Shown here piece by piece: positions 8,169-16,530 of a stretch of DNA of 39,096 nucleotides. The translations under genes and the position numbers were made by a program. The DNA is taken from contig JAGDWE010000020.1 in NCBI GenBank assembly GCA_023255965.1, positions 1-39,096 on the forward strand, read 5' to 3'. This DNA comes from Desulfurococcales archaeon (GTDB lineage: Archaea > Thermoproteota > Thermoprotei_A > Sulfolobales > NBVN01). The notes below the pieces were generated by a model, which ran no database searches, was not told where the DNA came from, and worked only from the letters and a program-made list of their open reading frames with translations. The first letter of the stretch is position 1. Each line of letters starts with the position of its first letter.

Positions 8169-9542
8169 ATGTCAACTGTATATGATAAAGTGAAGTCGAG
8201 GATTAATTCATTAATCCGTGAATGGGAGTCAGCATACGTTGATAGAACTAGGAGGAGTAAGGAGTTATATGAGAGGGCTAGGAATTTAATGCCGGCTGGT
8301 GTCACTTACTCTATAAGGTATATGAGGCCCTACCCACTCTATATAGATCGGGCGGAGGGTACGCGTGCCTGGGATGTTGACAGTAACGAATACATAGATT
8401 TATGGATGGGTCATGGAGCGCACGTATTAGGCCACTCACCTAAGGTGGTTAAGGAGGCCGTAATTGACTTGCTGTCTAATAAACCGGGCAGTTGGCATTT
8501 AGGCTATGAAAACCCCTATGCAATTCTATGGGCTGAATTGATTTCAAAGGTAACTGGCATGGATATGGTTAGGCACTGCATTAGCGGTACTGAGGCAAAT
8601 ATGTATGCATTAAGGCTTGCTAGGGCTTTTACTAGGAGGAAGTACGTAGTAAAGGTTGAAGGCGGATGGCATGGAGGACTTGATCAACTCCATATAGCTG
8701 TAAATAACTTCCGTGGAGTTGAGTCAGCAGGGCTTCCAGAGGAGTTCACTAAATACACTATTGTCGTACCTTATAATGACCTCAACGAGGCTGAGGCAGC
8801 TCTTAAAAGGTATCCGGTGGCGGCGATACTGATTGAACCTGTGACTGGTGTAGGCGGTTGTTTACCAGCTGAAAGGGACTACCTTAAGGGTCTTAGGGAG
8901 TTAGCATATCAATACGGCAGCCTATTAATACTTGATGAAGTCATAACTGGATTCAGATTAGCACCTGGAGGTGCTCAGGAATTCTTTAAAGTTAAGGGTG
9001 ATTTAGTGGTCTACGGGAAGGCGGTTGGAGGGGGGTTCCCAGGGTCCGGAGCAGTAGCCGGTATAGCTGAGATCATGGAGCTATATGATCACATAAAGTA
9101 CCCTGATCCGTCGATGAGGGCATTCCATGGAGGTACATTTACTGGTAATCCAATTAATATGATCGCTGGATACGCATTAATTAAGTACCTCTCAGAGCAT
9201 AGGGAACTATATGATCAGGCAAATAATCTATGGGAAGGCGTGAGGAGGGACATTGATAAGGTCTGTGAGGAAAACGACAGAATATGCTGGGTGGTCGGCG
9301 TAGGCAATATGAGCGGTATTCACTTCACTAGGGTTAGACCGAGGAATGTAAGGGAGGTCTACGAACTTAGGTGGAGCGAAGAGGTAGTATATGCGCATCA
9401 CTTATTCATGAGGTTAAAGGGCATATTATACATGAGTGAGCGTAATATACATTTCCTACCGTCACTTATACATAAGGAGGATGAAGCTAAATCGCTTCTA
9501 AGCAGCTTCACCGAATTCCTATCAATGATTACTAGAGGTTAA
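8169..9542 (+). CDS. Class III aminotransferase, GSA-aminomutase-like
   Basis: A PLP enzyme of aminotransferase class III resembling glutamate-1-semialdehyde aminomutase. Visible features are ISGTEANMYALRLARA (phosphate-binding region), GGWHGGLDQL, the Asp motif LILDEVITGFR, the PLP lysine in VYGKAVGGGFPG, and HGGTFTGNPI. The frame is open from a GTG at 8136, but the AT-rich promoter-like stretch at 8119-8134 would put transcription start near 8150, favouring the ATG at 8169 (457 residues). With no heme-biosynthesis neighbours and an extended N-terminus, a role as a general omega-aminotransferase or amino-sugar-acid transaminase is as likely as heme synthesis. RidA, convergent 33 nt downstream, would suit an enzyme producing reactive enamines. 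Confidence 0.85.
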   Translation: MSTVYDKVKSRINSLIREWESAYVDRTRRSKELYERARNLMPAGVTYSIRYMRPYPLYIDRAEGTRAWDVDSNEYIDLWMGHGAHVLGHSPKVVKEAVIDLLSNKPGSWHLGYENPYAILWAELISKVTGMDMVRHCISGTEANMYALRLARAFTRRKYVVKVEGGWHGGLDQLHIAVNNFRGVESAGLPEEFTKYTIVVPYNDLNEAEAALKRYPVAAILIEPVTGVGGCLPAERDYLKGLRELAYQYGSLLILDEVITGFRLAPGGAQEFFKVKGDLVVYGKAVGGGFPGSGAVAGIAEIMELYDHIKYPDPSMRAFHGGTFTGNPINMIAGYALIKYLSEHRELYDQANNLWEGVRRDIDKVCEENDRICWVVGVGNMSGIHFTRVRPRNVREVYELRWSEEVVYAHHLFMRLKGILYMSERNIHFLPSLIHKEDEAKSLLSSFTEFLSMITRG

Positions 9543-9575
9543 ACTTAAATGGCTTCAATTAAAATATCAATTCTA

Positions 9576-9971
9576 TTAACTTTGCTCACTAGAATCGCGA
9601 TAAGCTACTACATCTACTTCTACTAGGGCTCCACGTGGCAACGCATCTACCTGCACAGTTGTCCTAGCTGGACGCCATTCCTTGAAGTACTGACTATAGA
9701 CCTCATTAAATTTATGGAACTCGCTTAAGTCGGTCAGATATATAGTCACCTTAATGACGTCCTCTAACTTATAGCCGGCTGAATCTAAAATCGCCTTAAT
9801 ATTCTCGAGAACCCTACGCGTTTGAATAGCCAGATCGCCCTCAACTAGTTGATTAGTATTAGGATCTAGAGGTATTTGACCTGAGATGAATAGCCATGGA
9901 CCTACCTTAACTCCCTGTGAATAAGGACCTACAGGCTTTGGTGCATTTTCACTATAGACGATTTCCTTCAA
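9576..9971 (-). CDS. ridA: RidA family enamine/imine deaminase
   Basis: A 131-residue Rid/YjgF/UK114 protein. It shows the standard landmarks: SENAPKPVGPYSQGVKVG at the start, FISGQIPLDP, QTRRVLENIKAILDSAG, VTIYLTDLSEFHKFNEVY, and PARTTVQVDALPRGALVEVDVVA, which contains the arginine that binds the substrate carboxylate. Family members hydrolyse reactive enamine/imine intermediates released by PLP enzymes and act as cytosolic homotrimers. It is convergent with the aminotransferase and upstream-facing to the ABC operon. The start is an ATG. Confidence 0.93.
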   Translation of the reverse strand: MKEIVYSENAPKPVGPYSQGVKVGPWLFISGQIPLDPNTNQLVEGDLAIQTRRVLENIKAILDSAGYKLEDVIKVTIYLTDLSEFHKFNEVYSQYFKEWRPARTTVQVDALPRGALVEVDVVAYRDSSEQS

Positions 9972-10048
9972 TTTTAATCACCGAGAACTCAAAAATGCAA
10001 ACCCGGTTATAAGGTGATTGGCTGTAATGCCTGGAAAGCCGCCTATGT

Positions 10049-10157
10049 CGGAATACACTGATTTCCGTATTAACACCGATTTACGTTATAATCGTGTCGG
10101 ATATATCATTGTGATATAAGCGTTCTGAGCGTGTTGCAAATTTACATAATTATGTAA
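10049..10157. promoter_or_regulatory. Cluster of four inverted repeats upstream of ABC/AOR operon
   Basis: Four inverted repeats lie within about 110 bp: CGGAA/TTCCG (10049-10053 and 10063-10067), CGATT/AATCG (10077-10081 and 10090-10094), TATATCA-ttg-TGATATA (10102-10118), and a perfect 16-bp palindrome TTACATAATTATGTAA (10142-10157). They sit 35-145 bp upstream of the TATA box of the operon starting at 10219. Spacing and symmetry suggest binding sites for dimeric regulators. No regulator gene is in the window, so the protein involved is unknown. Confidence 0.5.
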
Positions 10158-10185
10158 TATTACTGCCTTCTTATCCTAGTCAGGT

Positions 10186-10198
10186 AAATTTATAAATT
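10186..10198 (+). promoter_or_regulatory. TATA box of ABC importer/AOR operon
   Basis: AATTTATAAATTC contains TTTATAAA centred at about 10192, 26-27 nt before the GTG at 10219. This is the archaeal spacing for transcription starting at the start codon, so the operon mRNA is probably leaderless or nearly so. Confidence 0.65.
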
Positions 10199-10218
10199 CA
10201 CATAAATATGCTAGAATA

Positions 10219-11277
10219 GTGATGAGCTATATGAAGTTAGGCGTGTCATCAATAAAACTTCTGGCATTAGGCTTAGTAGTTGGGTTAGTACTCGGATTCG
10301 TAATTGGTTGGTACGTAAGGCCTATGCCATCACCTACGGTTACTCAGGTTAAATTCACGCTTGATTGGGCTTATCAAGGGCCTCAGGCACCGTTTTTAGT
10401 TGCGCTTTATAAGGGGTTTTTCGCTGATGAGGGGTTATCGGTTACCATAGATAGGGGTTATGGATCAGCTAAGGTGATAAGTGATGTGGCAGCTGGTCTA
10501 TTTGATATAGGCTTCGGCGATATAAACTCGCTCATAGAGTTTAAGTCGAGGTATCCAGATGCAAAAGTTAAGTTGGTGGCGGTTATTCATGTACGTTCTC
10601 CATTGAGCATAGTTACATTGGCTGGTAGGGGGATAGAGGGTCCGAAGGACCTTGAAGGTAAGAAGTTGGGCGCTCCTGCTGGCGATGCGGCTAGGAGAAT
10701 ATTTCCAGCATATGCGGCAGCAGTAGGGGTGGACGTAAATAAGGTTACTTGGGTAACCATGGACGTCCCCTTAAGGGAGCCGATGTTAGTGAGAGGCGAT
10801 GTGGATGCGGTATCTGGCTTCTACTATACCGTCATCATTAACTTGCTAAATTTGAACGTATCAGAGAAGGATATTAAGGTATTTAAGTACAGCGATTACC
10901 TGCCGTTGGTCGGCAATGGAATAGTTGTTAATGAGGATTTCATGAGGAAGAACCCCGATGCGGTTAAGAAGTTCTTAAGGGCAGTAATAAGGGGAATCAA
11001 ATATAGCATTCGGAATGTTGATGAAGCTATAGATATATTGCTGCAGAGGGATCCAACGTTAAATAAGGACGTAGAGAAGAGGAGATTACTAATGGCTCTA
11101 GAGATAATAAATGTCGAGGGAATAACCGATAAGTATGGAATCGGTTATGTAGATCCATCAGTACTTGAGAAAAACATCGACTTAATAGTCAAATACTTCG
11201 GCCTAGAGAGGAGGCCATCACTATCCGATATAGCTGACTTTAGTTACTTACCACCATTGGGATATAGACTGCCGTAG
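10219..11277 (+). CDS. ABC substrate-binding protein, NMT1/ThiY (NitT/TauT) type
   Basis: A 352-residue extracytoplasmic binding protein with an uncleaved-looking N-terminal membrane anchor (about residues 9-31) and no lipobox cysteine. The mature part begins VKFTLDWAYQGPQAPFLVAL, followed by YKGFFADEGLSVTI and GLFDIGFGDINSLIEF, typical of the NMT1/THI5 family that binds thiamine pyrimidines, riboflavin, sulfonates, nitrate or bicarbonate. The ligand cannot be named from sequence. Start options are GTG 10219, ATG 10222 or ATG 10231; the TATA position favours the first two. The stop shares one base with the ATPase start. It begins an operon that ends in an aldehyde oxidoreductase. Confidence 0.88.
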   Translation: MMSYMKLGVSSIKLLALGLVVGLVLGFVIGWYVRPMPSPTVTQVKFTLDWAYQGPQAPFLVALYKGFFADEGLSVTIDRGYGSAKVISDVAAGLFDIGFGDINSLIEFKSRYPDAKVKLVAVIHVRSPLSIVTLAGRGIEGPKDLEGKKLGAPAGDAARRIFPAYAAAVGVDVNKVTWVTMDVPLREPMLVRGDVDAVSGFYYTVIINLLNLNVSEKDIKVFKYSDYLPLVGNGIVVNEDFMRKNPDAVKKFLRAVIRGIKYSIRNVDEAIDILLQRDPTLNKDVEKRRLLMALEIINVEGITDKYGIGYVDPSVLEKNIDLIVKYFGLERRPSLSDIADFSYLPPLGYRLP

Positions 11278-12044
11278 TGATCACCGTGAAGAGCATATTA
11301 AGGTTAAGGAATGTAACTGTAAGGTATGGTAATGGAAGGCATGGAGGTCTAGTAGCGATATCTAAAGTTAGCCTCGATATAATGCCCGGGCAGGTAGTTG
11401 GAATAGTAGGTAAGAGCGGTTGTGGTAAGACCACACTGCTGAAGGTCATAGCTGGCTTAATTAAACCTGTCGAGGGTGAGGTAATTTTTAATGGAGACGA
11501 ATTCGATGGATCTCATAGGAGGGTTGGAATGCTTTTTCAGTCCCCCCTACTACTTCCTTGGAGAACTGTTCTTAGGAATATATTACTACCTATTGAGATA
11601 GCTGGTGAGGACGTTAATAAGTACGTAGGTAGAGCCTTAGAGCTAGTAGAGAGGGTAGGTCTTAAAGGATTCGAGAACAGCTATCCGTGGGAGCTATCCG
11701 GAGGTATGCAACAGAGGGTGGCGTTATGTAGAGCCCTCATACATAAGCCATTGCTCCTACTACTAGATGAACCCTTCAGTGCGTTAGACGCTATAACTAG
11801 GGAGGACATGTGGAAATTACTTCAGGAGATAATAGTGCATGAAGGATGTACCACAATTTTAGTGACTCATGATGTCCGTGAGGCGGTGTTCCTATCTGAT
11901 AGGGTGGTGGTGATGGGAGGTAAGCCGGGGACTATTAAAGCAGAAGTCAATATACCGTTTAATAGACCTAGGGATATTAGGCTCCAGTACAGCAAGGAAT
12001 TTAATGAGTACGTCTCAACCATCAAGGAATTAATAAGTGGTTAG
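11277..12044 (+). CDS. ABC transporter ATPase, NitT/TauT (SsuB-like) type
   Basis: A 255-residue nucleotide-binding subunit of the importer. Walker A is GKSGCGKTT, the Q-loop lies in MLFQSPLLLPW, the signature is ELSGGMQQRVALCRAL, Walker B is LLLLLDEPFSALD and the switch histidine is in LVTHDVREAV. This pattern is typical of the TauB/SsuB/ThiZ group. Translation starts at a GTG overlapping the preceding stop by one base, indicating coupling. It should pair with the permease immediately downstream on the cytoplasmic face of the membrane. Confidence 0.95.
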   Translation: MITVKSILRLRNVTVRYGNGRHGGLVAISKVSLDIMPGQVVGIVGKSGCGKTTLLKVIAGLIKPVEGEVIFNGDEFDGSHRRVGMLFQSPLLLPWRTVLRNILLPIEIAGEDVNKYVGRALELVERVGLKGFENSYPWELSGGMQQRVALCRALIHKPLLLLLDEPFSALDAITREDMWKLLQEIIVHEGCTTILVTHDVREAVFLSDRVVVMGGKPGTIKAEVNIPFNRPRDIRLQYSKEFNEYVSTIKELISG

Positions 12045-12046
12045 CT

Positions 12047-12811
12047 ATGGCAGTTAATGCTAGATCAAGGATCATTAATACTTTAATAGTTCTTGCCGTA
12101 GTATTCATTGCCTGGGAATTAGCTAGCCTGACATTAAGCATACCCTACTATATACTGCCATCCCCTTCATCCATAGTCCTAGCTACCACTAGGTACCCTC
12201 AATACCTGCTTATCAATCTACTTGACACACTAACTCACTCACTTATCGGCCTCTCTATTGCTGCAGCGTTCTCACTACTATTAAGTATCCCACTAGCATA
12301 TAGCGAAGGAATTAGAGATGCGGTCTACCCCTTAATAACAGGATTTAACGCTATACCTAGAGCAGCCTTAGTACCTCTCCTCGCTCTCTGGTTCGGATTA
12401 GGCAGCGTCCCTAAAGTGCTAACTGCCTTCCTAATAGCTTTCTTCCCAATACTAGTACCTACGCTTACGGCTATGGTGACGTTAGAGAAGGAATTATGGG
12501 AGCTACTTCAGTCGTTTGGGGCAACTAAATCTCAAATACTACTCAAGGTTGCCCTACCTAGGGCAATGCCTTACTTCCTGAGCTCGCTTCATATGGGGCT
12601 TACAAGCGCATTCGTAGGGACGGTAATTGCTGAGATGGTGGCCTCAGATAAGGGCCTCGGCTACGTGATACTATCATCTACATCGAGGCTAGATACCCCA
12701 CTAGCGTTCTCATGCCTCATTTTATTGGCTCTTATAACCCTCATCATATCTAAGATGTTAGGGATCATTGAGAGGAGGATTGTTAAGTGGGCGTACAGGG
12801 TAAACGCTTAA
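12047..12811 (+). CDS. ABC transporter permease, NitT/TauT type
   Basis: A 254-residue membrane protein with about six transmembrane segments of the binding-protein-dependent permease family (TauC/SsuC/ThiX). The coupling-helix region reads LLQSFGATKSQILLKVALPRAMPYFLSSL, containing the EAA-type motif that contacts the ATPase. It lies 2 nt after the ATPase stop, and its last 25 nt overlap the ferredoxin gene. With its neighbours it makes a complete importer. Confidence 0.93.
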   Translation: MAVNARSRIINTLIVLAVVFIAWELASLTLSIPYYILPSPSSIVLATTRYPQYLLINLLDTLTHSLIGLSIAAAFSLLLSIPLAYSEGIRDAVYPLITGFNAIPRAALVPLLALWFGLGSVPKVLTAFLIAFFPILVPTLTAMVTLEKELWELLQSFGATKSQILLKVALPRAMPYFLSSLHMGLTSAFVGTVIAEMVASDKGLGYVILSSTSRLDTPLAFSCLILLALITLIISKMLGIIERRIVKWAYRVNA

Positions 12812-13185
12812 CGATCGATCCAAACCTCTGTACAGGATGCCTAATATGTGAGCTAATATGTAGCTTCAGTAAGCTCAGGAAATTCAATCCGCTTAAGTCC
12901 GCGTTAAGGATAGAGTTTAATTATGAATTAAGTCGCTTAGAGGGATTTAATGTATGTAGTCAATGCGGTACGTGTGTTACTTCATGTCCGGTAGGCGCTA
13001 TTAGTAAGATAGACGGTATAGTGATAATAGACTATGATAAATGTGTTGGGTGCTTAGCATGCGTTAGCAGATGTCCCACAGGCTCAATATACGTGGTCGA
13101 TAATAAACCATATAAATGCGATTTGTGTGGTGGTACCCCCCTATGCGTAAAGTACTGTGTTAGAGGTGCAATAAATGTCGTTTAA
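12787..13185 (+). CDS. Ferredoxin-like electron-transfer protein with four 4Fe-4S motifs
   Basis: A 132-residue iron-sulfur protein with sixteen cysteines in four clusters: CTGCLICELIC, CSQCGTCVTSCP, CVGCLACVSRCP, and CDLCGGTPLCVKYC. This is the HycB/CooF/AOR-partner type of polyferredoxin, expected to carry electrons from the tungsten enzyme encoded next. The GTG start lies inside the permease gene (25-nt overlap), and the 3' end overlaps the oxidoreductase start by 11 nt. This tight packing supports co-translation and a direct partnership. No signal peptide is seen, so it is cytosolic. Confidence 0.92.
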   Translation: MGVQGKRLTIDPNLCTGCLICELICSFSKLRKFNPLKSALRIEFNYELSRLEGFNVCSQCGTCVTSCPVGAISKIDGIVIIDYDKCVGCLACVSRCPTGSIYVVDNKPYKCDLCGGTPLCVKYCVRGAINVV

Positions 13186-15109
13186 GGGTTATGCAGGTAA
13201 GATCCTCTACGTAGACTTAAGTAGGGGCAAGTACTGGACTCAGAACATAAGGGAGGACTTAATTAAGGCTTATGTAGGGGGTAGTGGATTAGCTGCCTAC
13301 TTACTATGGAACCTAGTAAATGAGTCTACGCATCCACTAAGCCCGGAGAATCCATTAATAGTAGCCACAGGACCCACCACTGGAACCCTAGCTCCTTCAT
13401 CAGGCAGGTTCACCTTAGTATCTAAGTCCCCCCTAACAGGTATTTGGGCTGAAAGTCATGCTGGAGGATTCCTAGGCCCTCAGCTAAAGTATGCCGGCTA
13501 TGATGTATTAGTAATTACCGGCAGGTCAGATAAACCAGTCTCAATAATTATAGATGATGATGATGTGCAGTTCTATGATTCGACATCACTATGGGGGCTA
13601 AATACTAGGGATACGGTAAATGAAATTAAGGGTAGATTAGGGAAGGACTATCATGTCATGTGTATAGGTCCTGCTGGTGAGAGATTAGTTAAGTTTTCAT
13701 CAGTCATGGTTGATTATTATAGGGCCTTTGGTAGGACTGGCTTAGGAGCTGTTATGGGGTCTAAGAGGTTGAAGGCGGTAGCTATTAGGGGTACTAAGGA
13801 CGTTGAAGTATACGATCCAGGTAAATACGTTGAAATACTTGATGAGATACTGTGGATTAATAAGGAAGGACCTTGGGCATTACCTGCGCAGTTAAGCCTA
13901 GGTAGGTATGGGACCCCTTGCCTAGTTACAGCGATGAATGCGATTGGAAGATTACCAACTAAGAATCACTGGACCGGTTTCTGGGAGGAGGCGGATAAGA
14001 TAAGCGGGGAAGCACTGCTTAGATATAGGGTCGCACGTGGATCATGCTTCTCATGCATGATCATGTGTAAACACGTCACTAAGGTGGATAGCGGTAAGTA
14101 CGAGGGGGCCATCTCCGGCGGACCTGAATACGAATCCGTAGTTGCTTTAGGCTCTAACCTACTTATATCGAATATAGAGGCAATAATATACATGAATAGT
14201 CTATGTAATTTGTACGGTTTAGACACCATCTCGACCGGTAAGGTTATCTCATTTATTTTTGAATGCTATGAGAAGGGTTTAGTTACTAAGGACGAATTAG
14301 GCGGATTAGAAGCCCTGTGGGGCAATGAGGAAGCAGCTATAGAGTTAATTAAGATGATTGCTGAGAGAAGGGGTATCGGCGACATACTTGCTGAGGGGGT
14401 AAGGAAGGCTGCTGAGGCAATAGGTAGAGATAGCTGGAAGTATGCTTTACATGTTAAGGGGCTCGAGGTCTCCGCTCAGGATCCTAGAGCACATAAATCA
14501 GTTGGATGTACTTGGGCTATATCGGTTAGAGGAGCGGATCACTTAAGATCCCTAACTACGGTTGATGAACTAGGTTATAGGGAGATCGCTGCTGAGAGAT
14601 TCGGGGCTGATAAAGTTAATGATGTATGTGATAGGCTTACAGAAAAGTATAAGGGACTGATAGTTAAGGATCAGGAGGACTTATTTGCTTTGGTTGACTC
14701 GCTAATTCTATGTAAGTATGGTACAATGTGGCCGCCTATGTATTATTTCGACTTCATAGCCAAGATCTTGCCGCCGTTAACAGGTATTAAGGAATTCGGG
14801 GACGTGAAATACTTAAGACTTACTGCTGAGAGGATAGCCAACCTTAAGAGATGTTTTAATTTGAGGGAAGGTGTTGGGAGGGAATCTGAGACGTTGCCCA
14901 GCCGATTCACTGATGAGCCTATGCCTACAGGCCCCTCCAAGGGACACACGTGTAATTTGGATCCCATGCTAAGGGAGTACTATGAGTATAGAGGATGGGA
15001 TTACGCTACCGGGCTCCCATATGAAGATACATTAATTCGATTAGGGCTTGATTACGTTGCAATAGAACTTAAGAAGAGATACAAATTGCCGAGGTCATTC
15101 GATGGTTAA
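13175..15109 (+). CDS. Tungsten aldehyde:ferredoxin oxidoreductase family protein
   Basis: At 644 residues this has the full length of the AOR family, which oxidises aldehydes to acids with a tungsto-bispterin cofactor and reduces ferredoxin. The N-terminus (GYAGKILYVDLS, AYVGGSGLAAYLL) and GRTGLGAVMGSKRLKAVAIRG are typical. Cysteines 291, 294 and 298 (CFSCMIMC) plus Cys513 (ILCKYG) match the 4Fe-4S ligands. A DxxGLD-like pterin motif is present as LYGLDTIS, and SVRGADHL follows. The subfamily (AOR, FOR, WOR or other) and hence the substrate are undecided. It overlaps the ferredoxin upstream and the MoaD-like gene downstream (8 nt). Confidence 0.95.
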   Translation: MSFKGYAGKILYVDLSRGKYWTQNIREDLIKAYVGGSGLAAYLLWNLVNESTHPLSPENPLIVATGPTTGTLAPSSGRFTLVSKSPLTGIWAESHAGGFLGPQLKYAGYDVLVITGRSDKPVSIIIDDDDVQFYDSTSLWGLNTRDTVNEIKGRLGKDYHVMCIGPAGERLVKFSSVMVDYYRAFGRTGLGAVMGSKRLKAVAIRGTKDVEVYDPGKYVEILDEILWINKEGPWALPAQLSLGRYGTPCLVTAMNAIGRLPTKNHWTGFWEEADKISGEALLRYRVARGSCFSCMIMCKHVTKVDSGKYEGAISGGPEYESVVALGSNLLISNIEAIIYMNSLCNLYGLDTISTGKVISFIFECYEKGLVTKDELGGLEALWGNEEAAIELIKMIAERRGIGDILAEGVRKAAEAIGRDSWKYALHVKGLEVSAQDPRAHKSVGCTWAISVRGADHLRSLTTVDELGYREIAAERFGADKVNDVCDRLTEKYKGLIVKDQEDLFALVDSLILCKYGTMWPPMYYFDFIAKILPPLTGIKEFGDVKYLRLTAERIANLKRCFNLREGVGRESETLPSRFTDEPMPTGPSKGHTCNLDPMLREYYEYRGWDYATGLPYEDTLIRLGLDYVAIELKKRYKLPRSFDG

Positions 15110-15341
15110 AGTTAGGTTCCATGGCGCATTAAAGGATGAGATCGGATTAGACCATGTTGATGTTAATATCACTCAGCTGGCTGAAGCGCTTTCGAGGCTA
15201 CCGGATAACATCAAGGCGGTGCTAGAAAAGTATGAGAAGTATCTAATAGTATTAGTTAATGGTAGGAGGACTTACGATTTAAACATCTCATTGGGTAATG
15301 ACTCTGTAGTAGATATAATGTTGCCTTTAGGAGGCGGTTAA
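15102..15341 (+). CDS. MoaD/ThiS-like sulfur carrier
   Basis: A 79-residue beta-grasp ubiquitin-like protein ending in GGG, the C-terminus that is adenylated and thiocarboxylated in MoaD-type sulfur carriers. VRFHGALKDEIG at the start and VVDIMLPLGGG at the end are the family hallmarks. Its fusion-like coupling to the AOR gene (8-nt overlap) implies that it supplies sulfur for the tungstopterin dithiolene of that enzyme. It closes the operon: an inverted repeat and 150 nt of non-coding DNA follow. Confidence 0.9.
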   Translation: MVKVRFHGALKDEIGLDHVDVNITQLAEALSRLPDNIKAVLEKYEKYLIVLVNGRRTYDLNISLGNDSVVDIMLPLGGG

Positions 15342-15348
15342 GGCAGAA

Positions 15349-15380
15349 CACTTAATACGTAGGGACGTACGAATTAAGTG
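15349..15380. other. Inverted repeat after the AOR operon
   Basis: CACTTAAT (15349-15356) and ATTAAGTG (15373-15380) are perfectly complementary, with a second pair ACGT/ACGT nested inside (15357-15360 and 15365-15368). The element begins 8 nt after the MoaD stop. It could be an mRNA 3' hairpin or an operator for the downstream gene. No poly-T run follows, so an intrinsic terminator is not supported. Confidence 0.4.
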
Positions 15381-15518
15381 ATGAATAATGTCGTTGCTTA
15401 GACCTTGACTTAACGCCAAAGACCTCGTTAGATTAGTGTGCTTTAGGATTGGATATATGGTATTGAGTGAAGCTACATTATTTTAAACAACTTGCTACGA
15501 GGTCATAATGTGGGTGAT

Positions 15519-16526
15519 ATGAGTTTGGAGGTTAGAGTCGATCCTATAATACCTTCAAGAGTCACTATAATATCCACTATCCGCAGATATAGGCCTAAGG
15601 AAGTTACATCAATTAAGCACGAGGTAAGCAATTACTCCGTTAAGTGTCCTTTTTGCCCTGGTAATGAAGATCTAACACCACCTGCTTCATTGGCATTAAG
15701 GCTAGTTGATGGGAGGTTAGAATTATGTAGGGAGTCGGATGGCTATAGATGTAGTGACTGGATTGTTAGGATATTCCCTAATAAGTATCCAGTATTCTCG
15801 CTTGACGCTGCCGGAGGCGGCTTTGGTTACCATGAAGTAGTTGTAGAGACTCCTAAGCATAGAACTAGGCCGCACGACTTAACCCCTGAGGAATGGGGCC
15901 TAGCATTTGCTGCCGCATTTAAAAGAGTAGAGGAATTCCTAAGCGATTCGAGGATAAGGCATGCAGTGCTAATAAAGAATTATGGTGGCGGGGGTGGAGC
16001 CAGTTTAGAACACACTCATATGCAGATTATGGGTACCTCGATAATCCCGCCGCTTATATTAGAGGAGATTAGATATTCATCTATAAAGTACAGGAACTAT
16101 GGCGAATGCCCATACTGCAGCATTATCTCCTCCGAAATCAACTCACCTAGGTATATTTACTCAAATGACGCGTTTGTAGTACTAGCAGCTTACGCCCCAA
16201 GACAGTCATACGAGGTTTGCATATATCCGCTAAAACACGAATCCATGCCGATGGCCGAATTTACCTATTTGGTTAAGCTAGGTGATGCGCTTTCAAGGGT
16301 TTTAAGGGCTTACCTTGCTATCCTACCGGATATAGACTTTAATTTCTGGATTCATATGCGACCTAAGGACTGCTGTAGCGAGTTCTATCACTGGCACTTA
16401 GAATTAATGCCAGCAACCCCTATGTGGGGAGGACTTGAGAAGGGGTACGGATTACACGTTGTTACCACCGCTCCTGAAGAAGCCGCGTATGATTTAAAGA
16501 AGTATATGGGAATTGGTTTTAGTTGA
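15519..16526 (+). CDS. GalT-like nucleotidyltransferase, HIT superfamily
   Basis: A galactose-1-phosphate uridylyltransferase-type protein with both GalT halves. Zinc ligands are seen as CPFCPGNE near residue 43 and CPYC near 198. The catalytic region reads ASLEHTHMQIMG where classical GalT has HPHxQ, so the first histidine position and the proline differ. The second half ends with FYHWHLELMP. Activity as GalT, or as an ADP-glucose/other NMP-sugar phosphorylase, is possible. The frame is open from a TTG at 15492, but the ATG at 15519, preceded by GGGTGAT, is the better start (335 residues). Confidence 0.82.
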   Translation: MSLEVRVDPIIPSRVTIISTIRRYRPKEVTSIKHEVSNYSVKCPFCPGNEDLTPPASLALRLVDGRLELCRESDGYRCSDWIVRIFPNKYPVFSLDAAGGGFGYHEVVVETPKHRTRPHDLTPEEWGLAFAAAFKRVEEFLSDSRIRHAVLIKNYGGGGGASLEHTHMQIMGTSIIPPLILEEIRYSSIKYRNYGECPYCSIISSEINSPRYIYSNDAFVVLAAYAPRQSYEVCIYPLKHESMPMAEFTYLVKLGDALSRVLRAYLAILPDIDFNFWIHMRPKDCCSEFYHWHLELMPATPMWGGLEKGYGLHVVTTAPEEAAYDLKKYMGIGFS

Positions 16527-16530
16527 TTAT

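Noticed and set aside
15378..15384. Perfect C box GTGATGA after the AOR operon
   Set aside because: No CTGA at guide distance and no C'/D' pair; the bases also belong partly to an inverted repeat.
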